Shown: piece after piece, positions 1 to 9,078 of the stretch
How positions within the stretch are numbered: the stretch's first letter is position 1
How the letters are laid out: each line of letters opens with the position of its first letter
Assembly (NCBI RefSeq): GCF_026191185.1
Contig: NZ_JAPHOV010000001.1
Span: 2,041,001 to 2,105,000 of the forward strand
DNA from: Legionella sp. PATHC032
GTDB lineage: Bacteria; Pseudomonadota; Gammaproteobacteria; Legionellales; Legionellaceae
Length of the DNA stretch: 64,000 nt
Direction of reading: 5' to 3'
Notes under the pieces: model-generated
The model's database searches: none
What the model saw: only the letters and a program-made list of their open reading frames with translations
What the model was told of the DNA's origin: nothing
Translations under genes and position numbers: made by a program

Positions 1-172
1 GCACATTTAATGGTGGAATAGCTTCATGCAAAGGCAGGTGTGGAGAAATTGCGTATCCTGTCTGTTGCCAACTGTCATGATAACTCCAATACAGCTGATC
101 CTCGATAAGCGTGATATTGGCTATTTGACGTTCTCCGAGATAAACATCCAGGACTGGCTTATCTCCAGTCAT
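1..172 (-). CDS. hipA: HipA-like kinase toxin, N-terminal part only (runs off window)
   Basis: Reading the minus strand from an ATG at 172 gives an open frame to the window edge. It has an N-terminal beta-rich start (DKPVLDVYLGERQIANITL) and then SPHLPLHEAIPPLN, which resembles the LSLSLPL stretch at the start of HipA kinases. HipA proteins are Ser/Thr kinases that phosphorylate a tRNA synthetase or other target and cause dormancy, and they are held in check by HipB. The start overlaps the last 14 bases of the upstream HTH gene, as is usual for hipBA, so the two are probably translationally coupled. Only 57 codons are visible, so the kinase domain and the integrity of the gene cannot be judged. 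Confidence 0.7.
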   Translation of the reverse strand, partial: MTGDKPVLDVYLGERQIANITLIEDQLYWSYHDSWQQTGYAISPHLPLHEAIPPLNV

Positions 173-440
173 TTTCATCCTCACCATTATCCATCCAAGG
201 TTTTATGTAAAGACTTATTCCTAAACCAGAACAAATTTGTAATACACTTGCCAATTGACAGTTCGATTGCCCGTGCTCGATTTTCATAAAGGTTTCTTTG
301 GCAACACCACATAAAGCAGCCGCATCTTCTAACCGCAAATCGCTTTGGGTACGACGTGCTTTAATGACGTCCCCTAATAATTCCGCAGTTAATGGCTGTT
401 GAAGATTAGGAGTCTTTAATTTTTTTATTTGCTTAGCCAT
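159..440 (-). CDS. hipB: HipB-like XRE-family HTH antitoxin
   Basis: A 93-residue protein with one helix-turn-helix of the XRE/Cro type around residues 22-75 (LGDVIKARRTQSDLRLEDAA, then GVAKETFMKIEHGQ). This is the arrangement of HipB-type antitoxins. It ends in an acidic tail (DNGEDENDWR). HipB normally dimerises, binds operators upstream of its own gene and neutralises HipA. The downstream gene overlaps its stop codon and looks like HipA. Three palindromes lie directly upstream (443-564), which supports autoregulation. The start is the ATG at 440. The HTH assignment is strong; the antitoxin role is inferred from the neighbour. Confidence 0.75.
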   Translation of the reverse strand: MAKQIKKLKTPNLQQPLTAELLGDVIKARRTQSDLRLEDAAALCGVAKETFMKIEHGQSNCQLASVLQICSGLGISLYIKPWMDNGEDENDWR

Positions 441-442
441 AT

Positions 443-564
443 AATCCTACTATAGTAGACTTAATATGAGATTTCGATTTAATTTATTAATTAATCCTAT
501 TATAGTAGGATTAACTCCAAAAATACAATAATAAATCATTAAAATCCTATTGAAATAGGATTTT
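443..564. promoter_or_regulatory. three palindromic operator-like sites upstream of hipB
   Basis: Three spaced copies of an ATCCTA...TAGGAT palindrome lie just upstream of the hipB start: an imperfect one at 443-462, a near-perfect one at 491-514, and one with 11-bp arms at 541-564. In the last two the ATCC and GGAT half-sites are separated by 10 bases. The known E. coli HipB operator is TATCC-N8-GGATA, so these look like a HipB operator array with 2 bp wider spacing. The region would also contain the hipBA promoter. The palindromes are seen directly; binding by HipB is inference. Confidence 0.6.
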
Positions 565-779
565 ATATAATATGCACTTTTTAATCGACCTCCTCAATGA
601 CCTCTTCACGCCTATCATCTGTCACATTAAATAACCCAGGCCTTCCCTAATTAAGAGAGCATTCTTCTATGAACAACAAAACACTTTAACCCCGCGTTTT
701 ATAATTTTCAAAGTTATGGAAACCTTAGGCTCTTGGTTGTGTTAAATGAGTCTAAGCCAATCCATATAATCGATGAAAA

Positions 780-2672
780 TTATTTTTCTGCCAATACTAC
801 CGTTCCAGGCACTGGATCAGAGGGGGAAATGAATTTGACGGGAATAGGAGTAAAGCCTATTTGCTGCAGCATGATTTTGTACTCATCTGTTGTTTTAAAA
901 ACTTCTGCATCAAATCCATCCGCAAAAATATAGCTGTATTCCCAAGTCAGACAAAGATCATAACAACGTTCTTTAAAACCTTCACAAATAGCAACATGGC
1001 CTTTCTTTTTTAAAGCATGATAAGCCATATTCAATAATTTCCTTTTTCTGGAATTATCCCAGTCCCACAAAACACGCACGAATAAAATCAAATCAAATCC
1101 TTTAGGAAACTGTTCTTCGTTAATAAAATCACCCGCAAATACACTAATGCGCTTCTGTAATCCCATTGCATCTATGTTTTTTTGGGCTATTTTTGCTGAT
1201 TCAGGTAAATTGTAAACGGTAATTTTTAAATGCGGATAGGCCTGAGCCAGTGCACAAGCAATAGTGCCATCACCGCCCCCAACATCCAACACGGAGCGAT
1301 ATTGATTTAAATCAAGACAAGCCAATAAAGTTTGTATAAGTGGTGTTGCTGTTTTTGTCATCCATGTTTCAAGGAAACTGGCTTCCTCCGCATTTTTCGG
1401 TGGCCAGGAAACATTGAACTTTGGATCAGTAAAACGCAATATATTACTTAATTTTTCGTTTGCCATCCTCTGCCAATAAAAATCATAATATTGTTTAAAT
1501 CCCCAATATCCATCCCCTAACATCAATTGGCTTTTTGCCAATTGATACCCGACCTGTGAACCAACCGTGATTTTTTTTAAAAAATTTTCACAACAAAGTA
1601 AATGTAACCATTTTTTTGCTCGAACAGGTTTCAGTTCAAGCGTTTTCATAATGTCATTTTCCAATAAATAAGGTTTGCCATCGAATAAACGAAACAAGTC
1701 AAGGTCAAACATAGACTCCAGCAGTTTCATTCTCACCCCGCCTGCAAGGAGTCCATAAAAATACTGACGTGCTTCAATATAATTCTCAGGATTATTTGGC
1801 TCTTCACTTTGTGCAACAATTACCGGTTCAGGCAATTTGGCATAGATCATATGATGATTAAAGCCCAACTCTGCAAAAATTGGGTTTCTGTCAACATAAG
1901 TAATATAACCTTGCTTTTGTAAATAGGAGACGAGTTTTTCAACCCGGTTATCAATATCATGAACTTCGATGCTCAATTGTTTAATAAACGAAAACTGCTC
2001 TGGTTTGATGCTGTTTATTACATCAAGCTCTGCACCTTCCACATCAATTTTTAGTAAATCAATGCGAGTGATCTGGTTTTTTTCAATAAAACGCCCTAAT
2101 GAAGTGAGGTGGCATCTGACTTTGGTTTCTAAGGTCTGATGTTTATAGTTTTTTTTAATGAGATAATTCCGCAAAAAAGGTAAATATTTTAATTGATAAT
2201 AAAGCGGCTTGTTTTGAAAAGAAGAAAGCTTTAACAATGTTTCATAGTTTAACAATGGTTGATAATTGGAGATGATTTTATCCGTTGGTTTGTAAGTGGC
2301 AGTAACGGAGCTTTCCCCAAAGAGGGTAAAATCTATACTACAATCTTTTGGAACATTTCCTATCCCGGCATTGTAAACATGCACGTTATGCTTAAACCTC
2401 GCCAAATTCTTTTTTAAACACTTAAAAGTAGCAGGGATAGGCTCAAAGCTATATATTTCAGTATCATAATGACATTGTTTTAAAGCAAATAAGGAAAAAA
2501 CACCAATATTCGCCCCGACATCAAAAACAACTGCCCCGGCACTTAAAGTAAGAAAATCCGACAAATAACTCTTCTGATGGAAAATCTCATAAATCAAACC
2601 ACTGACTTCAAATTCATTAATAAAATACAAGTCTCCAATACTAAATCGTTTTCGTGAAATGTCATCAGGCAT
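780..2672 (-). CDS. Two-domain methyltransferase: FkbM family fused to an O-methyltransferase
   Basis: A 630-residue protein with two SAM-dependent methyltransferase modules. Residues about 45-280 are FkbM-like (motif I VVFDVGANIGVFSLFA, then YSFEPIPATF, and LLKIDVEGAELDV near 205). Residues about 310-630 look like a Methyltransf_2 small-molecule O-methyltransferase. That part has a winged-helix dimerisation region (MFDLDLFRLFDGKPYLLE) followed by LDVGGGDGTIACALA and GDFINEEQFP. FkbM-type enzymes and this O-methyltransferase class tailor polyketides and peptides, so a tailoring role for the adjacent cluster is likely. It starts 14 bp after the oxygenase gene and is probably cotranscribed with it. 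Both SAM motifs look intact. The substrate cannot be read from the sequence. Confidence 0.8.
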   Translation of the reverse strand: MPDDISRKRFSIGDLYFINEFEVSGLIYEIFHQKSYLSDFLTLSAGAVVFDVGANIGVFSLFALKQCHYDTEIYSFEPIPATFKCLKKNLARFKHNVHVYNAGIGNVPKDCSIDFTLFGESSVTATYKPTDKIISNYQPLLNYETLLKLSSFQNKPLYYQLKYLPFLRNYLIKKNYKHQTLETKVRCHLTSLGRFIEKNQITRIDLLKIDVEGAELDVINSIKPEQFSFIKQLSIEVHDIDNRVEKLVSYLQKQGYITYVDRNPIFAELGFNHHMIYAKLPEPVIVAQSEEPNNPENYIEARQYFYGLLAGGVRMKLLESMFDLDLFRLFDGKPYLLENDIMKTLELKPVRAKKWLHLLCCENFLKKITVGSQVGYQLAKSQLMLGDGYWGFKQYYDFYWQRMANEKLSNILRFTDPKFNVSWPPKNAEEASFLETWMTKTATPLIQTLLACLDLNQYRSVLDVGGGDGTIACALAQAYPHLKITVYNLPESAKIAQKNIDAMGLQKRISVFAGDFINEEQFPKGFDLILFVRVLWDWDNSRKRKLLNMAYHALKKKGHVAICEGFKERCYDLCLTWEYSYIFADGFDAEVFKTTDEYKIMLQQIGFTPIPVKFISPSDPVPGTVVLAEK

Positions 2673-2686
2673 TGATTTTTGTCCCT

Positions 2687-3730
2687 TTAATCAAAATATT
2701 TTGTCAATCCAACCAGGATCAAGCGATTTCCTGTATGGGGTGTTTTCCCATGCAAGCAGGAATAGTTATCAACTATCATCACATCCCCTGGCTGCCAGGC
2801 TGTTGATACTGTATTTTTTTGTATTGCAGAGTTGATACAATCTGCTTCTTGTTTCGATAAAGGTTCGCCATCACCATAAAAAGCAGTATAAGGATGAAAG
2901 TAATTGTGTAACAAGATAAAACGAATAAAAGAACTAGTGATCTTGCTTTTGATGTAATCGCTGGTTCCATTATAATAATGGTTAGCATGGTTACTTTGAT
3001 TAAACCAGACTAATTTTCCGCTGATTGGATGATTCCGGCACGCAGGAAGCAACTGTTCGGTGATTAGCCCATTTCCCTGAATCCATTGAAATTGCGTCCC
3101 CATTTGCTTAAGCATCACTTCCACTTTATTTTTGTCATCCGTTTGGAATCGTTCCATCCATGTCAGGCATCCAGAGTTTTTACCTATTGAACGAATCATT
3201 TTGTATTGTATTCCGGTACCGTAATAATGCCTTCGATATAATATCCCTTTAGACTGCAATTTTTTTTGCAAAAACGTTGGTAAGGAAAACCATACCTTGT
3301 TTCCATCAGCCAATACAGTAGCTCCACCTGTTTCCGGAGCATGAATACAGTTAAAAAAAATGTGGCTGGGAAAATCCTGGTCATATGATTTTTCATTATG
3401 TAAAGCAAGATTAAAGCTTGGATGAATATTTATCGAGGTATAAATATTATCTGTAATACGTGTTCGAGGAATTGGGCAAAAATCATAAGAATAATTTGGC
3501 CCCAAATTGCTTGACTGGATCACTTCTAAAAATTGCTCAGCCGTATGAACATGAAACCCTCGCAAGATAATGGCGCCATATTTGAGGAGTTTTTCCTTAA
3601 ACAAGGTATTTTCTTCTTTAAGAAATTGCTTTAAAACATGAACATTACCTTCTAATTTAGCTTGAGGCTGAATAACTAGAGGTAATTTTTGGTGATTCAA
3701 AAAAGCATAGCTAATTTGATGATAGGCCAT
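2687..3730 (-). CDS. TauD/SyrP-like Fe(II)/2-oxoglutarate dioxygenase
   Basis: About 347 residues from the ATG at 3730; an in-frame GTG at 3742 is an alternative start. It resembles the TauD/clavaminate synthase-like group that includes SyrP. The iron ligands appear as HNE at residues 111-113 followed by KSY, and a distal histidine in NYSCLHGK near the C-terminus followed by NRLILVGL with the co-substrate arginine. HxE instead of HxD is common in SyrP-like aspartyl hydroxylases. The family hydroxylates amino acids or carrier-bound substrates using oxygen and 2-oxoglutarate. It lies just upstream of the methyltransferase fusion, so hydroxylation followed by O-methylation is a sensible pair of steps. 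The substrate is unknown. Confidence 0.8.
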   Translation of the reverse strand: MAYHQISYAFLNHQKLPLVIQPQAKLEGNVHVLKQFLKEENTLFKEKLLKYGAIILRGFHVHTAEQFLEVIQSSNLGPNYSYDFCPIPRTRITDNIYTSINIHPSFNLALHNEKSYDQDFPSHIFFNCIHAPETGGATVLADGNKVWFSLPTFLQKKLQSKGILYRRHYYGTGIQYKMIRSIGKNSGCLTWMERFQTDDKNKVEVMLKQMGTQFQWIQGNGLITEQLLPACRNHPISGKLVWFNQSNHANHYYNGTSDYIKSKITSSFIRFILLHNYFHPYTAFYGDGEPLSKQEADCINSAIQKNTVSTAWQPGDVMIVDNYSCLHGKTPHTGNRLILVGLTKYFD

Positions 3731-4257
3731 AAAATTTCTCACTCACAATCCTGAGGTGTACTATCAGACTTTCAGAGTGTAGGTTCTTCCTGATTCTATA
3801 AGTGGTTCCCTATGTTTCACCTATATTACAAAAATTACCGCATCATCTTTGATGAATAGTTATATTAAATAGTATAGGCACTGCCCTCAGTCATGCAATG
3901 AAAATCCACCTGATTCTCCCCAAGAATCCCTACTCAATCATCCAACTCATCTCCGGATGGCATCAACTTGAACCTTAATAATTTCTAAGCTTGACGAGAA
4001 CCCATTGCAATTCGATAAGTAATTGACTTACGCTGAAAATAATTCATGTCTGCGCTACCTTTATAATAAAATATACAGGCAAGTTTTAAGCTATAATTTT
4101 CTTAGGTATTTTAATCTTCCTGATGACTGCCAATCAAAAATTAGTCCAGGCTATCGCTTGATTAAAATCCCTTTTAGGCAGTATCACCCCTTTATATGGG
4201 CTCGCTCATAGCTCATAACTTATAGTGTCAGGATAGCCCCCGGGAAAAAGGAGTAAT
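3731..4257. other. intergenic region between divergent cluster genes
   Basis: This stretch separates the leftward oxygenase operon from the rightward AMP-ligase gene and must hold both promoters. I see no convincing gene, RNA or strong repeat. A 62-codon open frame at 4023-4211 lacks any recognisable feature. The only clear signal is the Shine-Dalgarno AAAAAGGAG ending a few bases before the ATG at 4258. Confidence 0.5.
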
Positions 4258-5739
4258 ATGTCTTTTTATCACCTCTTAATAAAAGAAATCAACCACTTGG
4301 TCAACCGAATCTATGAGAGGAATTATAATTCAGCAACTCCAGATCAACTGATATGGCAGCATATTCAAGACTACGAGAAACAGTTTCAAAAAAATCAAGA
4401 AGCCATCTATTATTCCAAAGAAATACTCGAAGATCTTATCAACAAAAGACTGAGAGCAATATTACTTCACGCAAAATCAAAGTCCCCCTGGTATAAAAAA
4501 ACACTGGCAAAAATCAACATAGAGAACTTTACCAGAGAACGATTAGGCGAACTCCCTACTATAAATAAAACCATTTTAATGGAAAATTGGGATGCAATTG
4601 TCACCGATCCCAAGCTTTCATTAAACCTGGTTGAAAAACATCTGAGTAAAAAAAATGATAGCATTGATACGTTATATTTATTCTCCCGCTATCAAGTCGT
4701 GTCAACTGGAGGAAGTAGCGGGAAACGAGGCGTATTTATTTATGATTGGGATGAATGGATTACATTTCACACGGCATTTATCCGCTACCCACTATACAAT
4801 TATGAACGCACGCAAATAGTAACCGCAAAGCTAAATACAAACTCAAGAATTGTCAGCCTGTTTGTAACAAACACGGCAATTGCTGCCTACTCTTTGGCAA
4901 AAACCTTTGGGCGACGTGATGAAAATATGTATTTTCTGCCTATGGCAGTAACCCCATTAAACATAGTGATTACACGTCTGAATCAAATTCAACCCGATAT
5001 TTTATCTGCTGGCCCTTCCTATATTCATAAAGTATGTCAACTAGTACAAAAAGGACAAATAAAAATTGAGCCCAAAATTCTTTTTGTCGGAGGAGAGCCA
5101 CTTTTCGAGCAGACCCTGACTTTAATCAAAGAAACCTGGCCTAAAGTGGATATTTTTAATGTATTTGGTTGTACTGAAGGGATGGTTGGGCTAAATTGCC
5201 GAGCGAATGTGGATGAGATGCATTTGAATGATGATCAATGCATTATTGAACCTCTGGATGAAAAAAATCGCCCTGTTGGCAAAGGAATCATGGTTTCCAA
5301 AATGTATATAACTAACTTATATAATTACACTTTGCCATTAATCCGCTATGAAAATTCGGATGAAATATTATTTTTAAATAAAACCTGCGATTGCGGCATC
5401 CAGCATCAGCTTATACAAACTCCTAAAGGTCGGCCTGGATGTGATTTTAATTATCCTGGTAATATTTTTGTACATCATTCGCTTTTCTTGGGAGCACTTT
5501 TACCAGAAAAAAATATTCAGGAATACCAGGTCGAACAAACAATCGATGGGGCTAATATCAGGGTTGTAACCACCGGTTTTATAAACAAGAGCCAATTGCA
5601 AAAGAATATACGCTTACGATTAAGCAAGGTTGGTTTGATGGATGCCCAAATAAATATCACTGAGGTACCTGAAATTAAATATTTGTATTCGGGTAAGCTG
5701 AATCGTTTTATACCATTGAATTCGACTGACAAATCATAG
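4258..5739 (+). CDS. PaaK/CapK-like AMP-forming ligase
   Basis: A 493-residue member of the phenylacetate-CoA ligase-like branch of the ANL adenylating enzymes. The phosphate-binding loop is STGGSSGKRG (near residue 155). The A5-like motif is FNVFGCTEG with the conserved Glu, and ITNLYNYTLPLIRYENSD matches the hinge-side region of PaaK proteins. The family activates aryl or aliphatic carboxylates as acyl-AMP and passes them to CoA or a carrier protein. A strong Shine-Dalgarno (AAGGAG) precedes the ATG. It is transcribed opposite to the rest of the cluster. It may supply the starter acyl group for the lone ketosynthase, but that is inference from context. Confidence 0.75.
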   Translation: MSFYHLLIKEINHLVNRIYERNYNSATPDQLIWQHIQDYEKQFQKNQEAIYYSKEILEDLINKRLRAILLHAKSKSPWYKKTLAKINIENFTRERLGELPTINKTILMENWDAIVTDPKLSLNLVEKHLSKKNDSIDTLYLFSRYQVVSTGGSSGKRGVFIYDWDEWITFHTAFIRYPLYNYERTQIVTAKLNTNSRIVSLFVTNTAIAAYSLAKTFGRRDENMYFLPMAVTPLNIVITRLNQIQPDILSAGPSYIHKVCQLVQKGQIKIEPKILFVGGEPLFEQTLTLIKETWPKVDIFNVFGCTEGMVGLNCRANVDEMHLNDDQCIIEPLDEKNRPVGKGIMVSKMYITNLYNYTLPLIRYENSDEILFLNKTCDCGIQHQLIQTPKGRPGCDFNYPGNIFVHHSLFLGALLPEKNIQEYQVEQTIDGANIRVVTTGFINKSQLQKNIRLRLSKVGLMDAQINITEVPEIKYLYSGKLNRFIPLNSTDKS

Positions 5740-5877
5740 TGACAGGAATAATTTTCTCTATAGTAAAACACCAAGCTGAAAGTACTGTTAACCGCCCCCT
5801 TGATTTACTCTTGTTTGTCGATGAGGAAATCTCAAACAATTTAGATACCAAGATCTGTTTAGCTCAATTCCCGTCTG

Positions 5878-5916
5878 CACGTCTCGAAGCCTGTAAGGGA
5901 TGGCCTTCGAGACGTG
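5878..5916. repeat. 12-bp-arm inverted repeat (hairpin) between convergent genes
   Basis: CACGTCTCGAAG at 5878-5889 is perfectly complementary to CTTCGAGACGTG at 5905-5916, with a 15-base loop. It sits between the convergent AMP-ligase and ketosynthase genes, where a bidirectional terminator would be useful. No T-run follows on either strand. The flanking text (CTCCTCAGGCCGAACG at 5927-5942) looks like the edge of a dispersed repeat. Terminator or repeat remnant cannot be decided by eye. Confidence 0.5.
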
Positions 5917-6051
5917 GCTTTTGCCACTCCTCAGGCCGAACGTAACCCAAAATGACATGTTCCTTGCTGCTTAAATTGTATGTGGCTATTAACAAGCAAA
6001 CCGCAGCAGGTTAACTTTTAACAGGAATAAAAACGAAATATCAACAGAACC

Positions 6052-7368
6052 CTAATTTTCATCATAGCTACGTAAAACCAGGTGCGTGTTACTGCCTCCT
6101 GCGCCATAGCTGGAAACACCAGCCAAATAGTGTTTTTTTACTGTAGGGAAATCTTGAAATTCAGTGGCAATGTATATAGGAGAGTCTTCCAACATAAAAT
6201 CTGGATTAGGAGTTTCAAAATTAATTGAAGGAACAATAGCCTTATTTTTGAGCATAAGTACTGTTTTGATGATTGAAGCCATACCGGACACGATGCCTGT
6301 ATGACCCAGGTTACTTATTACTGAACTTATTGGGCACCTGTGTGTCTTTTTAACGTCTTTGAATGCTTTTTTCAGGGCATATATTTCTGTTGCGTCACCC
6401 AGTTTGGTTGAGGATCCATGAGCTGCAATATAATCCAGATCACCTGGCTCAACCTCTGCATTTCGCCAAGCAGACTGCAAGCAAGTATATTGGCCATGAA
6501 CCCCTGGTGCCATAAATCCTTCTTTTGAAGAATTACCATCATTATTCATGGCCGCTCCGATAATCACAGCATGAATTAGATCATTATCTGCAATAGCATC
6601 TTCAAGCCGCTTTAAAACAACCAACCCAGCGCCATTTGAGTATAAAGTGCCACATGCTGCAGCATCAAAAGAATGGCAATGGCCGTCAGAGGAAAACAAG
6701 CCGTTCTCTTCATAAAGATACCCAACTTCCTGTGGTAAATCGATTAAACACGCACCTGCAATTGCCATATCACATTGATGACTGTTTAACTCTCTACAGC
6801 TTTGGATGACCGCGGTTAAAGAAGATGAGCAAGCGGTATATAAATCAATGGAGCTTCCTTGAAATCCAAATTGATAGGAAATATAAGGCGCGATGACTTT
6901 GGAATAATACCTTTCTATCGCTTTTTGAGTATCAATCGCCTGGTAGTAGGCTGCTCCCAGGAAATGCGCGGCTGGTTGATTATTTGCGCCAATATAAACA
7001 GCCGTATTTTTGATGTAACTATTTGAGTGATTTTCCTGACTTCTCATAGTGCTTAAAGCACGAAAAGTTAAATGGGACATCACTTTGCCTTGAGTACCCA
7101 ACAATTCAAAATTTTTGCCAGTATTTTCAAACGGAGGGATATCAAACGATTCCAAATCATCTAATATCCCTCTGTAGGGCTTGTAATTGGGATTTGTAAT
7201 TAATTGCTCTGCAATACCCGAGCGCTGTAATTGCTCTGCGGAAAATTTACTGACCGCTTCTTTGCCAAATCTCAATAAATCCCAATACTCATCGAGATCA
7301 TTGGCTCCCGGAAATTTTACAGCCATACCTACAATAGCAATTTTGTTGGAATGGTTATTGGCATTCAT
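6052..7368 (-). CDS. Stand-alone PKS-type beta-ketoacyl synthase
   Basis: A 438-residue ketosynthase of the modular-PKS type rather than FabF/FabB. It begins IAIVGMAVKFPGANDLDEYW and carries the active-site cysteine in YTACSSSL (Cys180) and both histidines (AAHGSST, His317; SNLGHTG, His356). Ketosynthases condense an acyl group with a malonyl-type extender on an acyl carrier protein. No acyltransferase, ketoreductase or carrier domain is attached. It is the last gene of the leftward operon after the adenylation enzyme, so its extender is probably the product of the upstream genes. The lysine that normally precedes SNIGH is isoleucine here (Ile351). Confidence 0.85.
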   Translation of the reverse strand: MNANNHSNKIAIVGMAVKFPGANDLDEYWDLLRFGKEAVSKFSAEQLQRSGIAEQLITNPNYKPYRGILDDLESFDIPPFENTGKNFELLGTQGKVMSHLTFRALSTMRSQENHSNSYIKNTAVYIGANNQPAAHFLGAAYYQAIDTQKAIERYYSKVIAPYISYQFGFQGSSIDLYTACSSSLTAVIQSCRELNSHQCDMAIAGACLIDLPQEVGYLYEENGLFSSDGHCHSFDAAACGTLYSNGAGLVVLKRLEDAIADNDLIHAVIIGAAMNNDGNSSKEGFMAPGVHGQYTCLQSAWRNAEVEPGDLDYIAAHGSSTKLGDATEIYALKKAFKDVKKTHRCPISSVISNLGHTGIVSGMASIIKTVLMLKNKAIVPSINFETPNPDFMLEDSPIYIATEFQDFPTVKKHYLAGVSSYGAGGSNTHLVLRSYDEN

Positions 7369-7538
7369 AATTTATGGCTCCATTTCTTTGGCCGCACTCA
7401 ACATGTAATAAACTCTAACCAGACGACATAGGAAGGGTTCATAGCAAGAAACATAGTCTACATTATTCCTGCAACCGGCTTTTAATTAAGTATAAGTCAT
7501 TTTCCTCAATTATTTTTATTTCTCAGATGTTGCCGAAG

Positions 7539-9062
7539 CTAAATGAAAGTCATTAGTTTCTCTTTGTCTATTTTTCCATTTTCTTTTATTGGAAATGCAC
7601 TTAACCATAGATAATGCTCTGGTACCATATAGTCTGGAAGCCTGGTTTTTAAAAACGATTTAAGTTCTGCACTCCCCATCTTTGTTTGATTATTATTAGC
7701 AATTAGGAACACGACCATTCTATGATCAAGACCCTCTACTTTCTCACAGACAACGACGGCATCCTGGATGTTGGGATGTTCTAGTAAATGATGTTGTATT
7801 TCCCCTAATTCAATACGTATGCCATGTACTTTTACCTGATCATCCTTGCGGCCTAAAAATAATAATTCATGATTTTCATTCCAACGCACTATATCTCCGG
7901 TACGATACATTTTTTCTCCAGGCAAGTAGGGATTGTCTATAAACGATGCCTGAGTCAACACTGGATTATTTAAATAACCCTGAGCCAATCCAACTCCGGA
8001 AATATATAGCTCTCCAGGTTCGAAACCGCTTGAGTTTAGCTGCTCATCTAATACAAAAAATTGAGTATTTTGGATAGGCTTTCCAATTGGCACAGTGCGA
8101 TAATATTTCTGTTTTTCACAAATAAAATAGGAAACATCTATTGTGGCCTCTGTGGGGCCATATAAATTAACTAATAATCCTTCCTGATCTTGAAATAACT
8201 TATTGAATAGATTAACACTTTTGGCATCCAGCGCCTCTCCACTTGAAAATACGTACTTTAAAGAGCTTAAGCGATTTATCGAAAAATCTTGTTCGATGTA
8301 ACTTAAAAATATTCGTAATACGGAGGGTACAAAATGAATGACATTGATTTGGTATTGCTCAATCATTTGAATAAACAGCTTGATGTCATGTTCTTTTCCT
8401 GGTGGCAAAAGTATTACTCCGGCGCCCGCAATAGACCACCAAGAGGTTTCCCAGACAGAGATGTCAAAACAAATGTGTGTTTTATGAAATACTACATCAT
8501 GAGCTTGCAAGGGAAATGTGTTTTGCATCCATAAAATACGATTAAGCAAAGCTTGATGTGAAATCAGGACTCCTTTCGGCTTGCCAGTAGTGCCTGAAGT
8601 ATACATCACATACGCTAAATCCTGTTTTTCTCGAGGCAGGTTTAAATTATGGCAATCTTCATCGCTCACACTGGCATGAATGCTTAATACTTGCAACCCC
8701 GCTTTTTGGGGCAATAATGAATTATCACTAACAATTAGAAATTTGATCTGGCTGTCTTCAAGGATGATTTGATTTCTTAAGACCGGAGCCACGGGATCTA
8801 TCGGTAAATAAGCGCCTCCTGCCTTTAATACCGCAAAAATTGCCACCAGCATTTCAAAAGAACGCGTGAGTTGAATGCCTACAATTCCATTTAATGGCAG
8901 CCCTTTTCTTTGCAGATACCGTGCATATTGGTTGACTTGTTTATTAAAGGCATCATACGAAATTTGACGATCTTCCAGATAAACCGCTGTATTTTCCGGA
9001 TATTGCTTTACCTTCTCTTCAAATAAGGAGCAAATTGTTGTGTACTGTTTAGAAGATCTCAT
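7539..9062 (-). CDS. Stand-alone NRPS adenylation enzyme, predicted serine-specific (ZmaJ-like)
   Basis: A 507-residue amino-acid adenylation protein with all core motifs: MYTSGTTGKPKGV (A3), FDISVWE (A4), NLYGPTEATID (A5), YRTGDIVRW (A7), GRKDDQVKVHGIRIELGEI (A8) and NGKIDKEKL (A10, catalytic Lys). There is no condensation or carrier domain. Aligned by eye to GrsA, the ten pocket residues read D-I-W-H-F-S-L-I-D-K. This is the serine code of EntF-like domains (D-V-W-H-F-S-L-V-D-K) with conservative changes. In zwittermicin biosynthesis ZmaJ loads serine onto the free-standing ACP ZmaH. The neighbouring ACP, HAD and ACAD genes complete the same set. The pocket code is inference from a manual alignment. 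Confidence 0.88.
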   Translation of the reverse strand: MRSSKQYTTICSLFEEKVKQYPENTAVYLEDRQISYDAFNKQVNQYARYLQRKGLPLNGIVGIQLTRSFEMLVAIFAVLKAGGAYLPIDPVAPVLRNQIILEDSQIKFLIVSDNSLLPQKAGLQVLSIHASVSDEDCHNLNLPREKQDLAYVMYTSGTTGKPKGVLISHQALLNRILWMQNTFPLQAHDVVFHKTHICFDISVWETSWWSIAGAGVILLPPGKEHDIKLFIQMIEQYQINVIHFVPSVLRIFLSYIEQDFSINRLSSLKYVFSSGEALDAKSVNLFNKLFQDQEGLLVNLYGPTEATIDVSYFICEKQKYYRTVPIGKPIQNTQFFVLDEQLNSSGFEPGELYISGVGLAQGYLNNPVLTQASFIDNPYLPGEKMYRTGDIVRWNENHELLFLGRKDDQVKVHGIRIELGEIQHHLLEHPNIQDAVVVCEKVEGLDHRMVVFLIANNNQTKMGSAELKSFLKTRLPDYMVPEHYLWLSAFPIKENGKIDKEKLMTFI

Positions 9063-9078
9063 TGCTTAATAATACCCT

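Noticed and set aside
4023-4211. 62-codon frame between divergent cluster genes
   Set aside because: No ribosome-binding site, atypical composition and no motif.
5739-5945. 68-codon frame after the AMP ligase
   Set aside because: It spans the hairpin at 5878-5916 and has no protein-like features; probably repeat-derived non-coding sequence.
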